A DNA stretch of 62,307 nucleotides from Candidatus Jordarchaeia archaeon (GTDB taxonomy: Archaea; Asgardarchaeota; Jordiarchaeia; Jordiarchaeales; Jordiarchaeaceae): positions 1 to 62,307 of the forward strand of contig JAHAWU010000003.1 of the NCBI GenBank assembly GCA_018383815.1, in the 5' to 3' direction. Position 1 is the first letter of the stretch. Every line of letters begins with the position of its first letter. The position numbers were made by a program, and so were the translations under genes. This document shows positions 54,480 through 62,307 of this stretch, piece after piece. Under the pieces are notes generated by a model, which ran no database searches, was not told the origin of the DNA, and saw only the letters and a list, made by a program, of their open reading frames with translations.

Positions 54480-55376
54480 CTAATTGCAAGTGTGTTTTGG
54501 TCTTGTTTCTAAAAGGTTAGTTTTGCTGTGTGTAACGAATCGTTCAAGAACCACTAGGACCACAATATGCATTGGGATTATCATTAAAAAGAGTGGATTT
54601 GCACCTAGACCCCTTATTAGTAATCCTAGAGATATTACTATGGGTATAAAGAAGCCTATGCCCATTACTATGAGTAAGCGTGCTTCGAGTTCTAATGTAT
54701 GCCTTTGATATTCGTTTCTAATTTCACGCTGTGCGATTCTCACAGTTTTTTCAGCGAAATTATCAGAGATTTCCGTAGATTTTAGTATTGTGGGAATATG
54801 GATTTTTAGGGTTTCTGTGGGTTGATTATGAGCAAAGTTTACAAGCAACTTCTCTGGTTTTTCGCCCGAGTTAACCCAGTTTGCTATTTTTTTGAATTCC
54901 TGAGAAATAAGAGGATAATCAGCATTAGCTACAAATAGGATAAAATCAAAAATCGACCCTGTGGAAGACAGTATGAATAGGAGTTCCTCCAAAATGAAGT
55001 CAGCGTAGCGAGCCACTGTCCAACGGTTTTCGGCATATTTCTTCGGAAAATACGTCAATACATAATTGCATGCAAAAATGAATATTGCTAGTGAAAGCAT
55101 AGCAGCTAATAGTATATTAAAAAAAATTCCCACAATTAAAGTCAAAATAGATAGGAAAAGGCCAAGTCCTAACGCGCCTCCAGCAACTTCTTCGGCTGTG
55201 ACTTGCCCTTCTTTAAAAAAATAGTCTATAGAAAGTATTAACTCTCTTGAGACCATTCTTTTACCAATTTTTCGTAAGCAATTATTTTTTCCGAAGAATT
55301 TAGAAACTCTGATTATGGGTTTTGATTCTTTAACTTTTTTATTTCTTCTATTATTGTTCTTCTTATATTTTCCCAA
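54480..55376 (-). CDS. Tad/type II secretion F-domain membrane protein (TadB-like)
   Basis: 298 residues. A basic N-terminus precedes an hydrophobic pair at about 72-118 (GGALGLGLFLSILTLIVGIF), a T2SSF domain (LEELLFILSSTGSIFDFILF, NWVNSGEKPEKLLVNF) and two C-terminal membrane helices (LLIVMGIGFFIPIVISLGLL, FLMIIPMHIVVLVVLERFV). Overlaps the ATPase gene by 64 bp, so coupling is likely. Possibly a smaller start within the overlap is used. Confidence 0.8.
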   Translation of the reverse strand: MGKYKKNNNRRNKKVKESKPIIRVSKFFGKNNCLRKIGKRMVSRELILSIDYFFKEGQVTAEEVAGGALGLGLFLSILTLIVGIFFNILLAAMLSLAIFIFACNYVLTYFPKKYAENRWTVARYADFILEELLFILSSTGSIFDFILFVANADYPLISQEFKKIANWVNSGEKPEKLLVNFAHNQPTETLKIHIPTILKSTEISDNFAEKTVRIAQREIRNEYQRHTLELEARLLIVMGIGFFIPIVISLGLLIRGLGANPLFLMIIPMHIVVLVVLERFVTHSKTNLLETRPKHTCN

Positions 55377-57574
55377 TCAACCACTCCCTTCTGCATCTCT
55401 TGTTCTGAAATTAATGCATAAAGAGTATGGAAAATCAGAATGTTCCTTGATAAATCAAAGATTTCGTTTTCAGCCAAAACTGAGAATATTTTTTGGTATG
55501 TTCCTAATTCGCTGAAAAATGATTTTTCATCTATATAATTCAAACTTTTTATTTTTTCCAGCGTTGGTGTATTATATAATTCACATGAAAGAACTAATTC
55601 TTGCTCTTTGGGTTTCCATAGAAAAATATCTTTAATAACATCGGGGGATAGAACACTTTGAATATCTTTGAACATTTCTCTATTTTTATAATCAATCTCG
55701 CAAACGCGTAATATTTTTCTATCTCTCCTAGAATAGGTCTTCAAATGGTTAATCTGAATTATTATGCATAAGTCCCGCAAACATGCAGGAGAAACACCAT
55801 GATGAACAACCCAACGTAGAATCATATCCTCAACTGACGCTCCATGACAAGTTTGCAGCCCAGATATCCCTGAAGAAAGTGCGTGAAACATTGCTTGACT
55901 ATCTTGGTCGGTTTGTATCTCTCCTAAAAACACCCAATCGGGAGAGCGATGAAGTAGCCGTGTAATCTCCCTGCTTTTGTTGCGTCTTTTAACATCCTCT
56001 CCCTCGAATGGTTCAACTTTAAAAAGAGCTTGATGGTTTCCATATTCCGTTTGAGATATACTCTCTACTACGTCTTCTAAGTAAATTTTTCGCCAGTCGG
56101 GAGGAGTTATTATATCCAGAGCATTTATCAGAGTTGTTTTTCCTGCTCCTGGTTCTCCTATTACGGTAATATTCATTCTTCGTAAAAGACAAAAGAGGAG
56201 GTATGCTGCTACTTGTGCATTTAAAGTTTTATTTTTTATAAGTTCTGGAATTGTGAAAGGATTCTTCCTTAGCTTCCTAAAGTCTAGGTGTACACCCTCT
56301 GGCACTAAAGGGGAAATATCTATAGAACTCCTAACGTGGAAGTCATCTGTTATTATTTCAGTTTTAAGGGAGGGTTTTGTTTCGTCAAGTTGTATTTCGC
56401 TTTCCGCCCTCACACGTGTGATAATTCTCTCGATTTCTTTCTCGGTCAGAGATATCGAAGTTCTGCATCTGCCCCATTTTCTGTGGTCTAAATAGATATT
56501 TGTGCCTTCTTTATCCAAATAGAACTCTTCCACGTTTGGATCAAGAAGTAGAGGCGCAATGCAGCCTATACCTATACTTTCATAGCTAAAAATTTCAGCT
56601 ATTTTCTCAGAAGAAGAAACGGGTATTTCAGGATGCTTGACACGTAAATAATTTAAGGCTTCATTTTTTCTTATTTTAATTACTTCACCTATCTTAAAAA
56701 ATCCTTTTTTGCTGGTGAGAATTTGATTGATTCCATGTTCGGTTATTATTTCTTTAAGAATGTCCTTCCCAAATAACTTTGTATCCATCTCATAAACGTG
56801 GTAAAACTTCTCGGTTGAACTTCTAACTAAAAATATTGTAACGATGTACGGCCCAACCTCATAGGTGTCTATTAGGAGTCTATTCTCTAGTTCATTTTCG
56901 TAACTTATGCTCGGCGCTTCTATTTGAATAGAGGGGAATAAATAGTTGTATAAAACATGCCTAGGCTTATTCTTAATATTCGGTTTAAGGGTATTATACC
57001 GTTTTATAATCTTGGTTTCTTCCAGTGGCATCCCTAGGTTTTCTAGCATGGTTGCAAATTTATCAAAGCAGCTGGAACAACGGTTTTTTTCTCTAGCAAG
57101 GGCTTTACTATGAGTTTCCTCTCGTTTAAGTTCCAAGTAGGCTTTTATTGGATCCTGATAAATAAGCGCATTTTTGTTATCTTTACCAAATATCATATCT
57201 AGAAATGATTTTCTTTTATTTTCGCATACACTGCCTTTGGGGCAATCTATTTGAACTAATTTACCAAATTTGAGTTTCTCTTTAAAAGTTCTTGAAATTG
57301 CCTTTGCAATTTCTAACAAATATTCAGTCTGGGCTTTATTAAAACTATTAATTATAACGGGGGAAAAAAATACTATTTCATCAACATTATTTTCCTCTTT
57401 TAAAATTCTAAGGCACTCAGACATACATGCAGGACTGCTTTTTGGATCTGATTCATTTATATTTTCACACTGCTTATCACACCTGAATATTAATTTGCAA
57501 ACAACTTCCTTACTATCTTTTTTCTCAAAGATGCGCTCAATTTTTGTACAATTTTTTTGAGTACTTGCCCACAT
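55313..57574 (-). CDS. tadA: Tad/archaellar-type secretion ATPase (TadA/FlaI family) with Cys-rich N-terminus
   Basis: 753 residues. The Walker A is VIGEPGAGKTTLINALDIIT at about 485-505, followed by YLEDVVES and FLGEIQTDQDSQAMFHALSS and the His box LQTCHGASVED. Powers pilin assembly or retraction. The first about 170 residues hold ten cysteines (9, 27, 33, 37, 51, 55, 112, 118, 167, 170), which is unusual for this family and might bind zinc or an iron-sulfur cluster. First gene of the operon, divergent from the small pilin-like gene. Confidence 0.88.
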   Translation of the reverse strand: MWASTQKNCTKIERIFEKKDSKEVVCKLIFRCDKQCENINESDPKSSPACMSECLRILKEENNVDEIVFFSPVIINSFNKAQTEYLLEIAKAISRTFKEKLKFGKLVQIDCPKGSVCENKRKSFLDMIFGKDNKNALIYQDPIKAYLELKREETHSKALAREKNRCSSCFDKFATMLENLGMPLEETKIIKRYNTLKPNIKNKPRHVLYNYLFPSIQIEAPSISYENELENRLLIDTYEVGPYIVTIFLVRSSTEKFYHVYEMDTKLFGKDILKEIITEHGINQILTSKKGFFKIGEVIKIRKNEALNYLRVKHPEIPVSSSEKIAEIFSYESIGIGCIAPLLLDPNVEEFYLDKEGTNIYLDHRKWGRCRTSISLTEKEIERIITRVRAESEIQLDETKPSLKTEIITDDFHVRSSIDISPLVPEGVHLDFRKLRKNPFTIPELIKNKTLNAQVAAYLLFCLLRRMNITVIGEPGAGKTTLINALDIITPPDWRKIYLEDVVESISQTEYGNHQALFKVEPFEGEDVKRRNKSREITRLLHRSPDWVFLGEIQTDQDSQAMFHALSSGISGLQTCHGASVEDMILRWVVHHGVSPACLRDLCIIIQINHLKTYSRRDRKILRVCEIDYKNREMFKDIQSVLSPDVIKDIFLWKPKEQELVLSCELYNTPTLEKIKSLNYIDEKSFFSELGTYQKIFSVLAENEIFDLSRNILIFHTLYALISEQEMQKGVVDWENIRRTIIEEIKKLKNQNP

Positions 57575-57667
57575 ATATTTCCCAAAATATTCTAAAAATA
57601 CGATATTTAAGCGCCACGCTTGAACAATCCTTTTGTAGAATACTAGGATTCGAAATTCTTCAATATT

Positions 57668-57682
57668 TGTGGGGTTTAAATA
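57668..57682 (+). promoter_or_regulatory. TATA-like promoter of the pilin-like gene
   Basis: GTTTAAATAGTAG, about 90 nt before the GTG at 57766. Confidence 0.4.
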
Positions 57683-57765
57683 GTAGCTAGTCTTGAAAAA
57701 AAGGTGAGGTAAAAATCAAAATTTAAATAGAAAAACATACAGAAAAGTGAAGTAGGTGAAATAAC

Positions 57766-57981
57766 GTGTACAGGAAGGCCCTAAATTTTATCTTACACTT
57801 GATAAAGGATGATAAGGGTTCGCCATTAGTTGAGGAGGGAATTTTAATAGGTTTGGCAGTACTTAGTTTAACCATATTAATAGGAATAATTCTAAGTGTG
57901 TTTGGTTGGACATACAACTTTACAACAAGCATTTCCAATTATCTAAACCGTATCGCAAACGGCTTTTTTGTATTTCCATAA
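57766..57981 (+). CDS. Small Flp/Tad-type pilin-like protein
   Basis: 71 residues. A short basic N-terminus (VYRKALNFILHLIKDDKG) precedes SPLVEEGILIGLAVLSLTIL and further hydrophobic residues. The G-SPLVEE junction resembles a prepilin peptidase site with glutamate at about +5/+6, and the single hydrophobic segment is the polymerisation core of Flp pilins. Start GTG 57766 behind AGGTGA. Position divergent from the Tad ATPase supports the call. No prepilin peptidase is in the window. Confidence 0.7.
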   Translation: MYRKALNFILHLIKDDKGSPLVEEGILIGLAVLSLTILIGIILSVFGWTYNFTTSISNYLNRIANGFFVFP

Positions 57982-58055
57982 TCTTGAATATGTTGCAACC
58001 AAAAAAGATACATTTCCATTCCAAATAAAGGTAGAAATCTTTACAAAAAGATTTT

Positions 58056-58205
58056 TGGTGCTCCGGCCGGGAGATTCGGATTACACAATGTGTTAATCAT
58101 TCGAACCCGGGTCGAGGAGGCGATTAGGCAGGCGGTCGATGGGAACGCCTAAAGCCCCTTATGCTTAGCCAGTAACATTATTTGGCCGGACTACACCACC
58201 GGAGC
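58056..58205 (-). tRNA. tRNA-Glu(TTC) with three introns (D-loop, anticodon loop, T-loop)
   Basis: Read from 58205: acceptor GCTCCGG/CCGGAGC, D-arm GTGTAGTCCGGCCAAGCAT, anticodon arm AGGGG-CTTTCGC-CTCCT (anticodon TTC), variable CGAC, T-arm CCGGG-TTCGAAT-CCCGG, A at 58059, encoded CCA at 58056-58058. This cloverleaf appears only after removing three inserts: about 17 nt at 58166-58182 (its TGGC pairs with exon GCCA), about 28 nt at 58123-58150 within the anticodon loop (AGGCG/CGCCT stem) and about 27 nt at 58072-58098 in the T-loop (GATTA..CAC/GTG..TAATC stem). Each fits a BHB-type substrate for the archaeal splicing endonuclease. Boundaries may move by 1-2 nt. A TTTAAA box lies about 20 nt upstream. 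Confidence 0.9.
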
Positions 58206-58582
58206 CTTCTGTCAGAGGTTTAAACGCCCTTAAGATATTAAATTTTTCTGTTTTAAATTTTTTGTACATTAAAATTCCCCTGGGGCGCTTTATTATAATG
58301 TCCTCCATCAGTGAAAAATTCTGGCGAAAAATTGCTTCATACCTTCCACACTTTTTTATTTTTGTAGGATTCGCTTTGATTGAGTGGCTTTAAAATTGGG
58401 GTTTAGTATTTTTCTATTATTTTCTATTTAATACTTTCGATTTACTCTCTTTCTACTATATATTTGTATTTTAAAAAGAATTTTTTTTATTCTTAATTTT
58501 AATAAAAATAATTTTAAAAATATATTTTTTATTAATTAAAAATTAATATATTAAAAGTATCTAAAAATATGGTGATTTATTC
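58206..58582. other. Intergenic region with extreme AT block
   Basis: Between tRNA-Glu and TFB. Positions 58471-58560 contain only 3 G/C in 90 bases (hand count), 1 in the last 60. Palindromic TTAATTAAAAATTAATA lies inside. It may be a promoter region for TFB, or a DNA-unwinding-type element. Confidence 0.5.
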
Positions 58583-59584
58583 TTGGATCAAGACAGTGAA
58601 AAATTCATTTGCCCCGAATGTTCAGGCGCTTTAGTATTACATGCTGGCGAATTTGTGTGTGGAGATTGTGGTTTAGTTGTTTCCAAGCAGTATTTGGCAC
58701 CTTTTTTCGCTATAAATGAAGATGACTTATCAACTAACCAATATAAACACTATGTAGCATTGGGCGATAGGGTCCACTTAGTTGACGGTATGGGTAGTTA
58801 TATCGATTTTCAGCGCACTCCCTTCTTTTATGACGGCCAAGGTGCGCCTCTATCTTCAGATAAACAGGCGTTGTATAGAAAATTAAAATTCAAATACAGT
58901 CTACGTCTAAGAATAGATAAAAGAGAATCAGATTATAGAGCGTTAAAGTCATTGGATCATGTTACTTCTATGCTCCAAATTTCGAATTCTGTACGGGATA
59001 GGGCTGCTTATCTCTATCAAAAAGCAGTCAAAAAAATTAATAAAAAGATTTCGAATCACATAGTTCTCATTGCTGCTTGTCTTTTTTTCGCCATCAGGGA
59101 ATATAAAGAACTAGCACCTTTAACAATACAAGAAATTACGCAAAGCTTTAAAAAACTAGGTCATAGAATAAGTGTAAAAAAGGTAATTAGAACAACTCTA
59201 GACCTAAGAACTTTATTCATACGGGAACATCCAAAAATCAGAAAGAGCGAAGATTATTTATGCAGAATAATATCTGATGTAGTATCTTCCCCAATCATTG
59301 AACAGCGTTTAAAAGAAAGAGGCTTTAATACAGATGATTATAGAAATCTACTAATGAGCGAAAGTAACCACATATTGAACAAAGTAGGAAGTACTTGCCG
59401 TGGAGGAAGAAATCCGTACATCTTTGCAGTCTCTGCAGTTTATTGCGCAGACCGTATAATGGCTAAGAAAAAGGCTAAGAAGCCGATTCTAACACAGAAA
59501 ATCCTAGCCAAAATAACCAGAGTTGCAGAGTATAGTATTAGAGACCACTACACAACTGTTCTAAAAAATATGATAACGACTTAA
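58583..59584 (+). CDS. tfb: Transcription initiation factor TFB (TFIIB homologue, divergent)
   Basis: 333 residues. N-terminal zinc ribbon CPECSGALVLHAGEFVCGDC G; then a B-reader/linker-like stretch (VDGMGSYIDFQRTPFFYDGQ); two cyclin folds at about 120-220 and 225-325 (AAYLYQKAVKKINKKISNHI, NPYIFAVSAVYCADRIMAKK). TFB binds TBP-BRE-TATA and recruits RNA polymerase. The first cyclin fold and reader are less conserved than in a housekeeping TFB, so this may be an alternative paralogue. Start TTG 58583 behind GGTGAT. Confidence 0.9.
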   Translation: MDQDSEKFICPECSGALVLHAGEFVCGDCGLVVSKQYLAPFFAINEDDLSTNQYKHYVALGDRVHLVDGMGSYIDFQRTPFFYDGQGAPLSSDKQALYRKLKFKYSLRLRIDKRESDYRALKSLDHVTSMLQISNSVRDRAAYLYQKAVKKINKKISNHIVLIAACLFFAIREYKELAPLTIQEITQSFKKLGHRISVKKVIRTTLDLRTLFIREHPKIRKSEDYLCRIISDVVSSPIIEQRLKERGFNTDDYRNLLMSESNHILNKVGSTCRGGRNPYIFAVSAVYCADRIMAKKKAKKPILTQKILAKITRVAEYSIRDHYTTVLKNMITT

Positions 59585-59833
59585 CGAAAAATAATCCTAA
59601 TAGATAATACTAATTTTGCTCAGCTACCCTTTAGTTCCCTTCTATTATATTCTTTGGATAGGAAAAAAGCTTTTGTCATTTTCTGAAAAGGCAGTAAGAG
59701 AAACAAGCAACAATGCAAAAAGGGGGGTGAGGTTCTTTTAAATTGCCTTTGACTTTTCTGAAGTATATAGACTCTCATTAAATGAGCTACGAGTAGGCCA
59801 TTATAATCTCAATAAACAGGGATAGTGAATTTT

Positions 59834-61741
59834 TTATTTCAATCTAATTGTTTCTAGATTCTGTGGCGCTCTAGTTTCAATTTTAAATACTTTGTGCGCT
59901 GTGCTTGCCAGACTAATACATTTTGAATTTTCCCCATGACAAGTTATTATCCTTTCGGGTTTGGGGGATAGCTTTCGAATATAGTCTAATAGCTGTCTCC
60001 TGTCACTATGTCCTGAGAAACCGTCTACCGTTTTAATATCGAGTCTCACATTCACCATTTCCGTTTTACCTTCTTTATTTTTCATAGGTATCTCCTTCCA
60101 ACCTTTTTGTACCCTACGACCGAGTGTACCTTCTACTTGATATGAGACAAATAGCAAGGTATTTTTTGGATCGGGAGCCATTAACTGGAAATACTCTACA
60201 CTGGGCCCACCACTTAACATACCAGAAGTAGCCATTATTATGCAGGGGTCTCCTTCGATTATGTCTGGCCTTGAACCTGCTCCCTCTACTGGTTTGAAGT
60301 ATTCCGCTAGAAAAGGATTGCTACCTTGATGGAAAATTCTTTCACGTAGATCCTTCGATAAATACTCTGGATGAGTTGTATGGATAGCAGTGGCTTCACT
60401 TATCATTCCATCTATATATATAGGAACTTCACGTAACATCCTTTTTCTCATATATTCCTCCAACACCAGGATGAGTTCTTGCGCTCTCCCCACAGCCAAT
60501 ACAGGGATAAGTACTTTGCCGCCTCGGGATAAAGTTGCATTGATTATCTCCACCAGTTCTCTTTCAGCTCTTTTCCGTGAAGGCATTATATCGCTGGGCG
60601 CTCCATAAGTACTTTCAATTATAATCGTTTCTAATCTTGGAAATGTGCTGCTTGCAGCCTCTAATAAGCGAGACTTGGAGAATTTAATATCTCCGGTATA
60701 AGCGATATTGTATAGGCCGTCGCCTACATGTAAATGAGCAATAGCTGAGCCCAGTATATGCCCTGCATTATGAAGAGTGAGACGAATGTCTGGAGCTATA
60801 TCTGTAACCTCACCATAATCTAGAGGTATAGTGTGTAAAATTGCCTTCCTAACATCCTTCTGACTATAAGGCAGTAATTTTCCTTCGCGTTCTGCGACGT
60901 CTAGATAGTCTAATTGGAGAAGCGTCATTAAGTTAAGAGTGGCTTTAGTGCAATAGACAGGACCTTCATAGCCGTATTTAAATAGAAATGGTAAGAATCC
61001 ACTGTGGTCTAGATGGGCATGAGTGATTATGACGGCATCTAGATTTTCCAGATCGAATTCAGGCAAGTCTATCCGCGGAAACGCCTGCATAGAAACTCCT
61101 ACATTAACACCGCAATCAATTAAAATCGAACTTTCAGCCGTTTGCACAAAAATTGCAGTCCGTCCTACCTCCCTGAAGCCTCCCAATGAGGTTATACGTA
61201 ACCAACCATCCTTAACTAATAATGGGCGATGTATTCGTCTTCCAATATTTCTAAGTATTTGCTTTCTTGCTACACACTCTGTTTGCAAAGCATGTCTAAT
61301 TTTGGATATCATTTCCGAGGCTAGTGGAGGAGTTCTAATCACTGAAGGCCTCCAAAGAACAGTCCTTGTTATTTCTTTTAGTGTAACTCCATTTCTTCCT
61401 ATCACAAGGCCAGGCTTTTTCGCTTCAATTATAACTTCGCCCACATTTTCATCGAAATTTATGTTTGTTATTTCAGCTTCTTCAGTAACTATTTTTCTTA
61501 TTTTTTCTGCCGCCTCAGCAGGGGGCATTCTAACAGAAGGATCCGATCTAATTACCAACCTTTTACGTATACGTTTTGCAAGCTCTTTAACAAGCTCGCT
61601 GTCATCGACCAAAATTTTGGGATTTTTAAGGTAGATCGCAATTTCTGGTCCTTCAAATTCTACTTCTGTAACATTAGCTTCTTTAGGTATTCCTTGTAAA
61701 ATTGTATTTTTTACTTCGCTAAGAACTTCTTGTGATAACAA
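59834..61741 (-). CDS. fttA: Transcription termination/RNA-cleavage factor FttA (aCPSF1)
   Basis: 635 residues. Two KH-type domains at the N-terminus (PGLVIGRNGVTLKEITRTVL within about 1-150), then a metallo-beta-lactamase domain with VIITHAHLDHSGFLPFLFKY and a beta-CASP domain (VLIPVLAVGRAQELILVLEE, VDGFSGHSDRRQLLDYIRKL). FttA is the near-universal archaeal CPSF73-like endonuclease that terminates transcription. Length is normal. Start ATG/TTG near 61741 behind AGGAGG. Confidence 0.96.
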   Translation of the reverse strand: MLSQEVLSEVKNTILQGIPKEANVTEVEFEGPEIAIYLKNPKILVDDSELVKELAKRIRKRLVIRSDPSVRMPPAEAAEKIRKIVTEEAEITNINFDENVGEVIIEAKKPGLVIGRNGVTLKEITRTVLWRPSVIRTPPLASEMISKIRHALQTECVARKQILRNIGRRIHRPLLVKDGWLRITSLGGFREVGRTAIFVQTAESSILIDCGVNVGVSMQAFPRIDLPEFDLENLDAVIITHAHLDHSGFLPFLFKYGYEGPVYCTKATLNLMTLLQLDYLDVAEREGKLLPYSQKDVRKAILHTIPLDYGEVTDIAPDIRLTLHNAGHILGSAIAHLHVGDGLYNIAYTGDIKFSKSRLLEAASSTFPRLETIIIESTYGAPSDIMPSRKRAERELVEIINATLSRGGKVLIPVLAVGRAQELILVLEEYMRKRMLREVPIYIDGMISEATAIHTTHPEYLSKDLRERIFHQGSNPFLAEYFKPVEGAGSRPDIIEGDPCIIMATSGMLSGGPSVEYFQLMAPDPKNTLLFVSYQVEGTLGRRVQKGWKEIPMKNKEGKTEMVNVRLDIKTVDGFSGHSDRRQLLDYIRKLSPKPERIITCHGENSKCISLASTAHKVFKIETRAPQNLETIRLK

Positions 61742-62212
61742 CTTATGTCCTCCTTTGAGGTCCAGAGAATATGTCCTTATTACCTTTCCTCGATTAGGTA
61801 TATTAATTGCTTTGAAATTTGGGCTATGATACGTTAAATCAGATATTATTAATAGTTGCTAAAAGTGTGATGCTTTTGTTCTTTTCCAAAACGGTTCGGT
61901 ATTTCAGACAGGTATGAAAGTATTCATACCTTTACATTTGCTTATTTGTGTTTCCTCAGCTTTTTGGAATTAAAGGTATTCGTATTTTGAAGCGTTTTAG
62001 AAGTGAACCTTTTAATAGCAAATATTGGGCACTTAAGTATCTAGCTGAGGAAAAATCGAATTTTAGAATTACTACGTTCACTGAACATCCACTAGGTAAT
62101 AAATATTTCGTAAAAAGAATGAGACCTGTCCAAATAAGCGTTATCTTAGTTGGTTGTAGTATAGCATGAATGTTACGGCGAAGAGGTTCGCCAGCTGCAG
62201 GGCTCTAGTCAT
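61742..62212. other. Intergenic region upstream of fttA
   Basis: About 470 bp. A 73-codon plus-strand frame (61948-62169) with a GTG start lacks an SD and was not accepted. It contains the inverted repeat at 61910-61931. Confidence 0.35.
61910..61931. repeat. Inverted repeat AGGTATGAA-AGTA-TTCATACCT
   Basis: Perfect 9-bp arms with a 4-bp centre, about 170 bp upstream of fttA on the divergent side. Suits a dimeric regulator site. Confidence 0.4.
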
Positions 62213-62307
62213 TCAGTAAAGTATTTGGCTATTGATATGTTGAATTTGTAGTTTCTTTCTTCGAAGAACTCCTTTATTGTCTGGGTAACCTCCTCCACTG
62301 TGAAGAA
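62213..62307 (-). CDS. C-terminal end of an unidentified protein (truncated by window end)
   Basis: An open frame enters from the right edge and stops at TGA (62215-62213 on minus). It encodes FFTVEEVTQTIKEFFEERNY and KFNISIAKYFTE, a protein-like acidic/hydrophobic pattern. Family not determinable. Confidence 0.5.
   Translation of the reverse strand, partial: LHSGGGYPDNKGVLRRKKLQIQHINSQILY

Noticed and set aside
61948-62169. 73-codon plus-strand ORF upstream of fttA
   Set aside because: GTG start without SD; composition not convincing.

Overview
The window is archaeal chromosome, most probably from an Asgard (Promethearchaeota-type) lineage. The strongest clue is an actin of 384 residues (49928-51082) that is collinear with eukaryotic actin down to its C-terminal HRCF-like end. 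Around it lies a normal archaeal information-processing gene set: aEF-2, the large subunit of DNA polymerase D, ribosomal proteins uL2, uL3, uL4, eL37 (L37Ae) and eL38, proteasome alpha, SBDS, the exosome, a TFB, FttA/aCPSF1, archaeosine enzymes and KEOPS subunits. Starts are often TTG or GTG behind GGAGG/GGTGAT-type Shine-Dalgarno (SD) sites. Intron-rich tRNAs and a possible di-myo-inositol-phosphate gene pair would fit a thermophile, but that is inference.

Layout. 1-8.2 kb: a gene end, a GNAT, aEF-2, tRNA-Gly with two introns, an amidohydrolase, a candidate C/D-box sRNA, a HypE-like AIR-synthase protein, a double winged-helix protein and a PRC-barrel protein. 8.6-17 kb: archaemetzincin, eL38, tRNA-Val with an intron in the variable region, a small HTH, PolD DP2, and a ribosomal block in the unusual order L2-L3-L4. 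17.6-26 kb (mostly minus strand): gamma-carbonic-anhydrase-like protein, the archaeosine pair RaSEA-ArcS, a TPR-like protein, a metallo-beta-lactamase nuclease-like protein, and class III ribonucleotide reductase with a glutaredoxin-like partner. 26.6-32.7 kb: an HTH regulator, a LeuA-family synthase with a disturbed 5' end, a soluble MtrA-MtrH fusion and a thymidylate-synthase-like protein. 32.9-39.1 kb: the classic archaeal exosome superoperon (psmA-SBDS-rrp4-rrp41-rrp42-rpl37ae-pcc1-pfdB-DUF3194-DHH), lacking rpoP at its usual place. 40-42.2 kb: a phosphoribosyltransferase and the t6A genes Cgi121 and Sua5. 42.5-48.5 kb: a nucleotidyltransferase/CDP-alcohol phosphotransferase pair followed by a coenzyme M biosynthesis cluster (ComD, ComE, a threonine/cysteate-synthase-like enzyme, ComA, ComB). 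48.7-53.7 kb: a winged-helix/CARF-like regulator, actin, phosphoglycerate mutase and a LOG-family protein. 53.7-58 kb: a Tad-type pilus locus. 58-62.3 kb: tRNA-Glu with three introns, TFB, FttA and a partial gene.

How it fits together. Three themes stand out. (1) One-carbon/C1-carrier chemistry: a soluble MtrA-MtrH fusion beside a ThyA-like protein, and about 12 kb further on nearly a whole CoM pathway, with no methyl-CoM reductase or membrane Mtr subunits in view. (2) RNA maturation: archaeosine (ArcS, RaSEA), t6A (Pcc1, Cgi121, Sua5), exosome, FttA, and tRNA genes carrying six probable introns in three genes, five of them outside the anticodon loop. (3) Abrupt changes of strand composition, two of which fall inside aEF-2 and one inside actin. 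All functional names come from reading motifs and context; no database search was possible.
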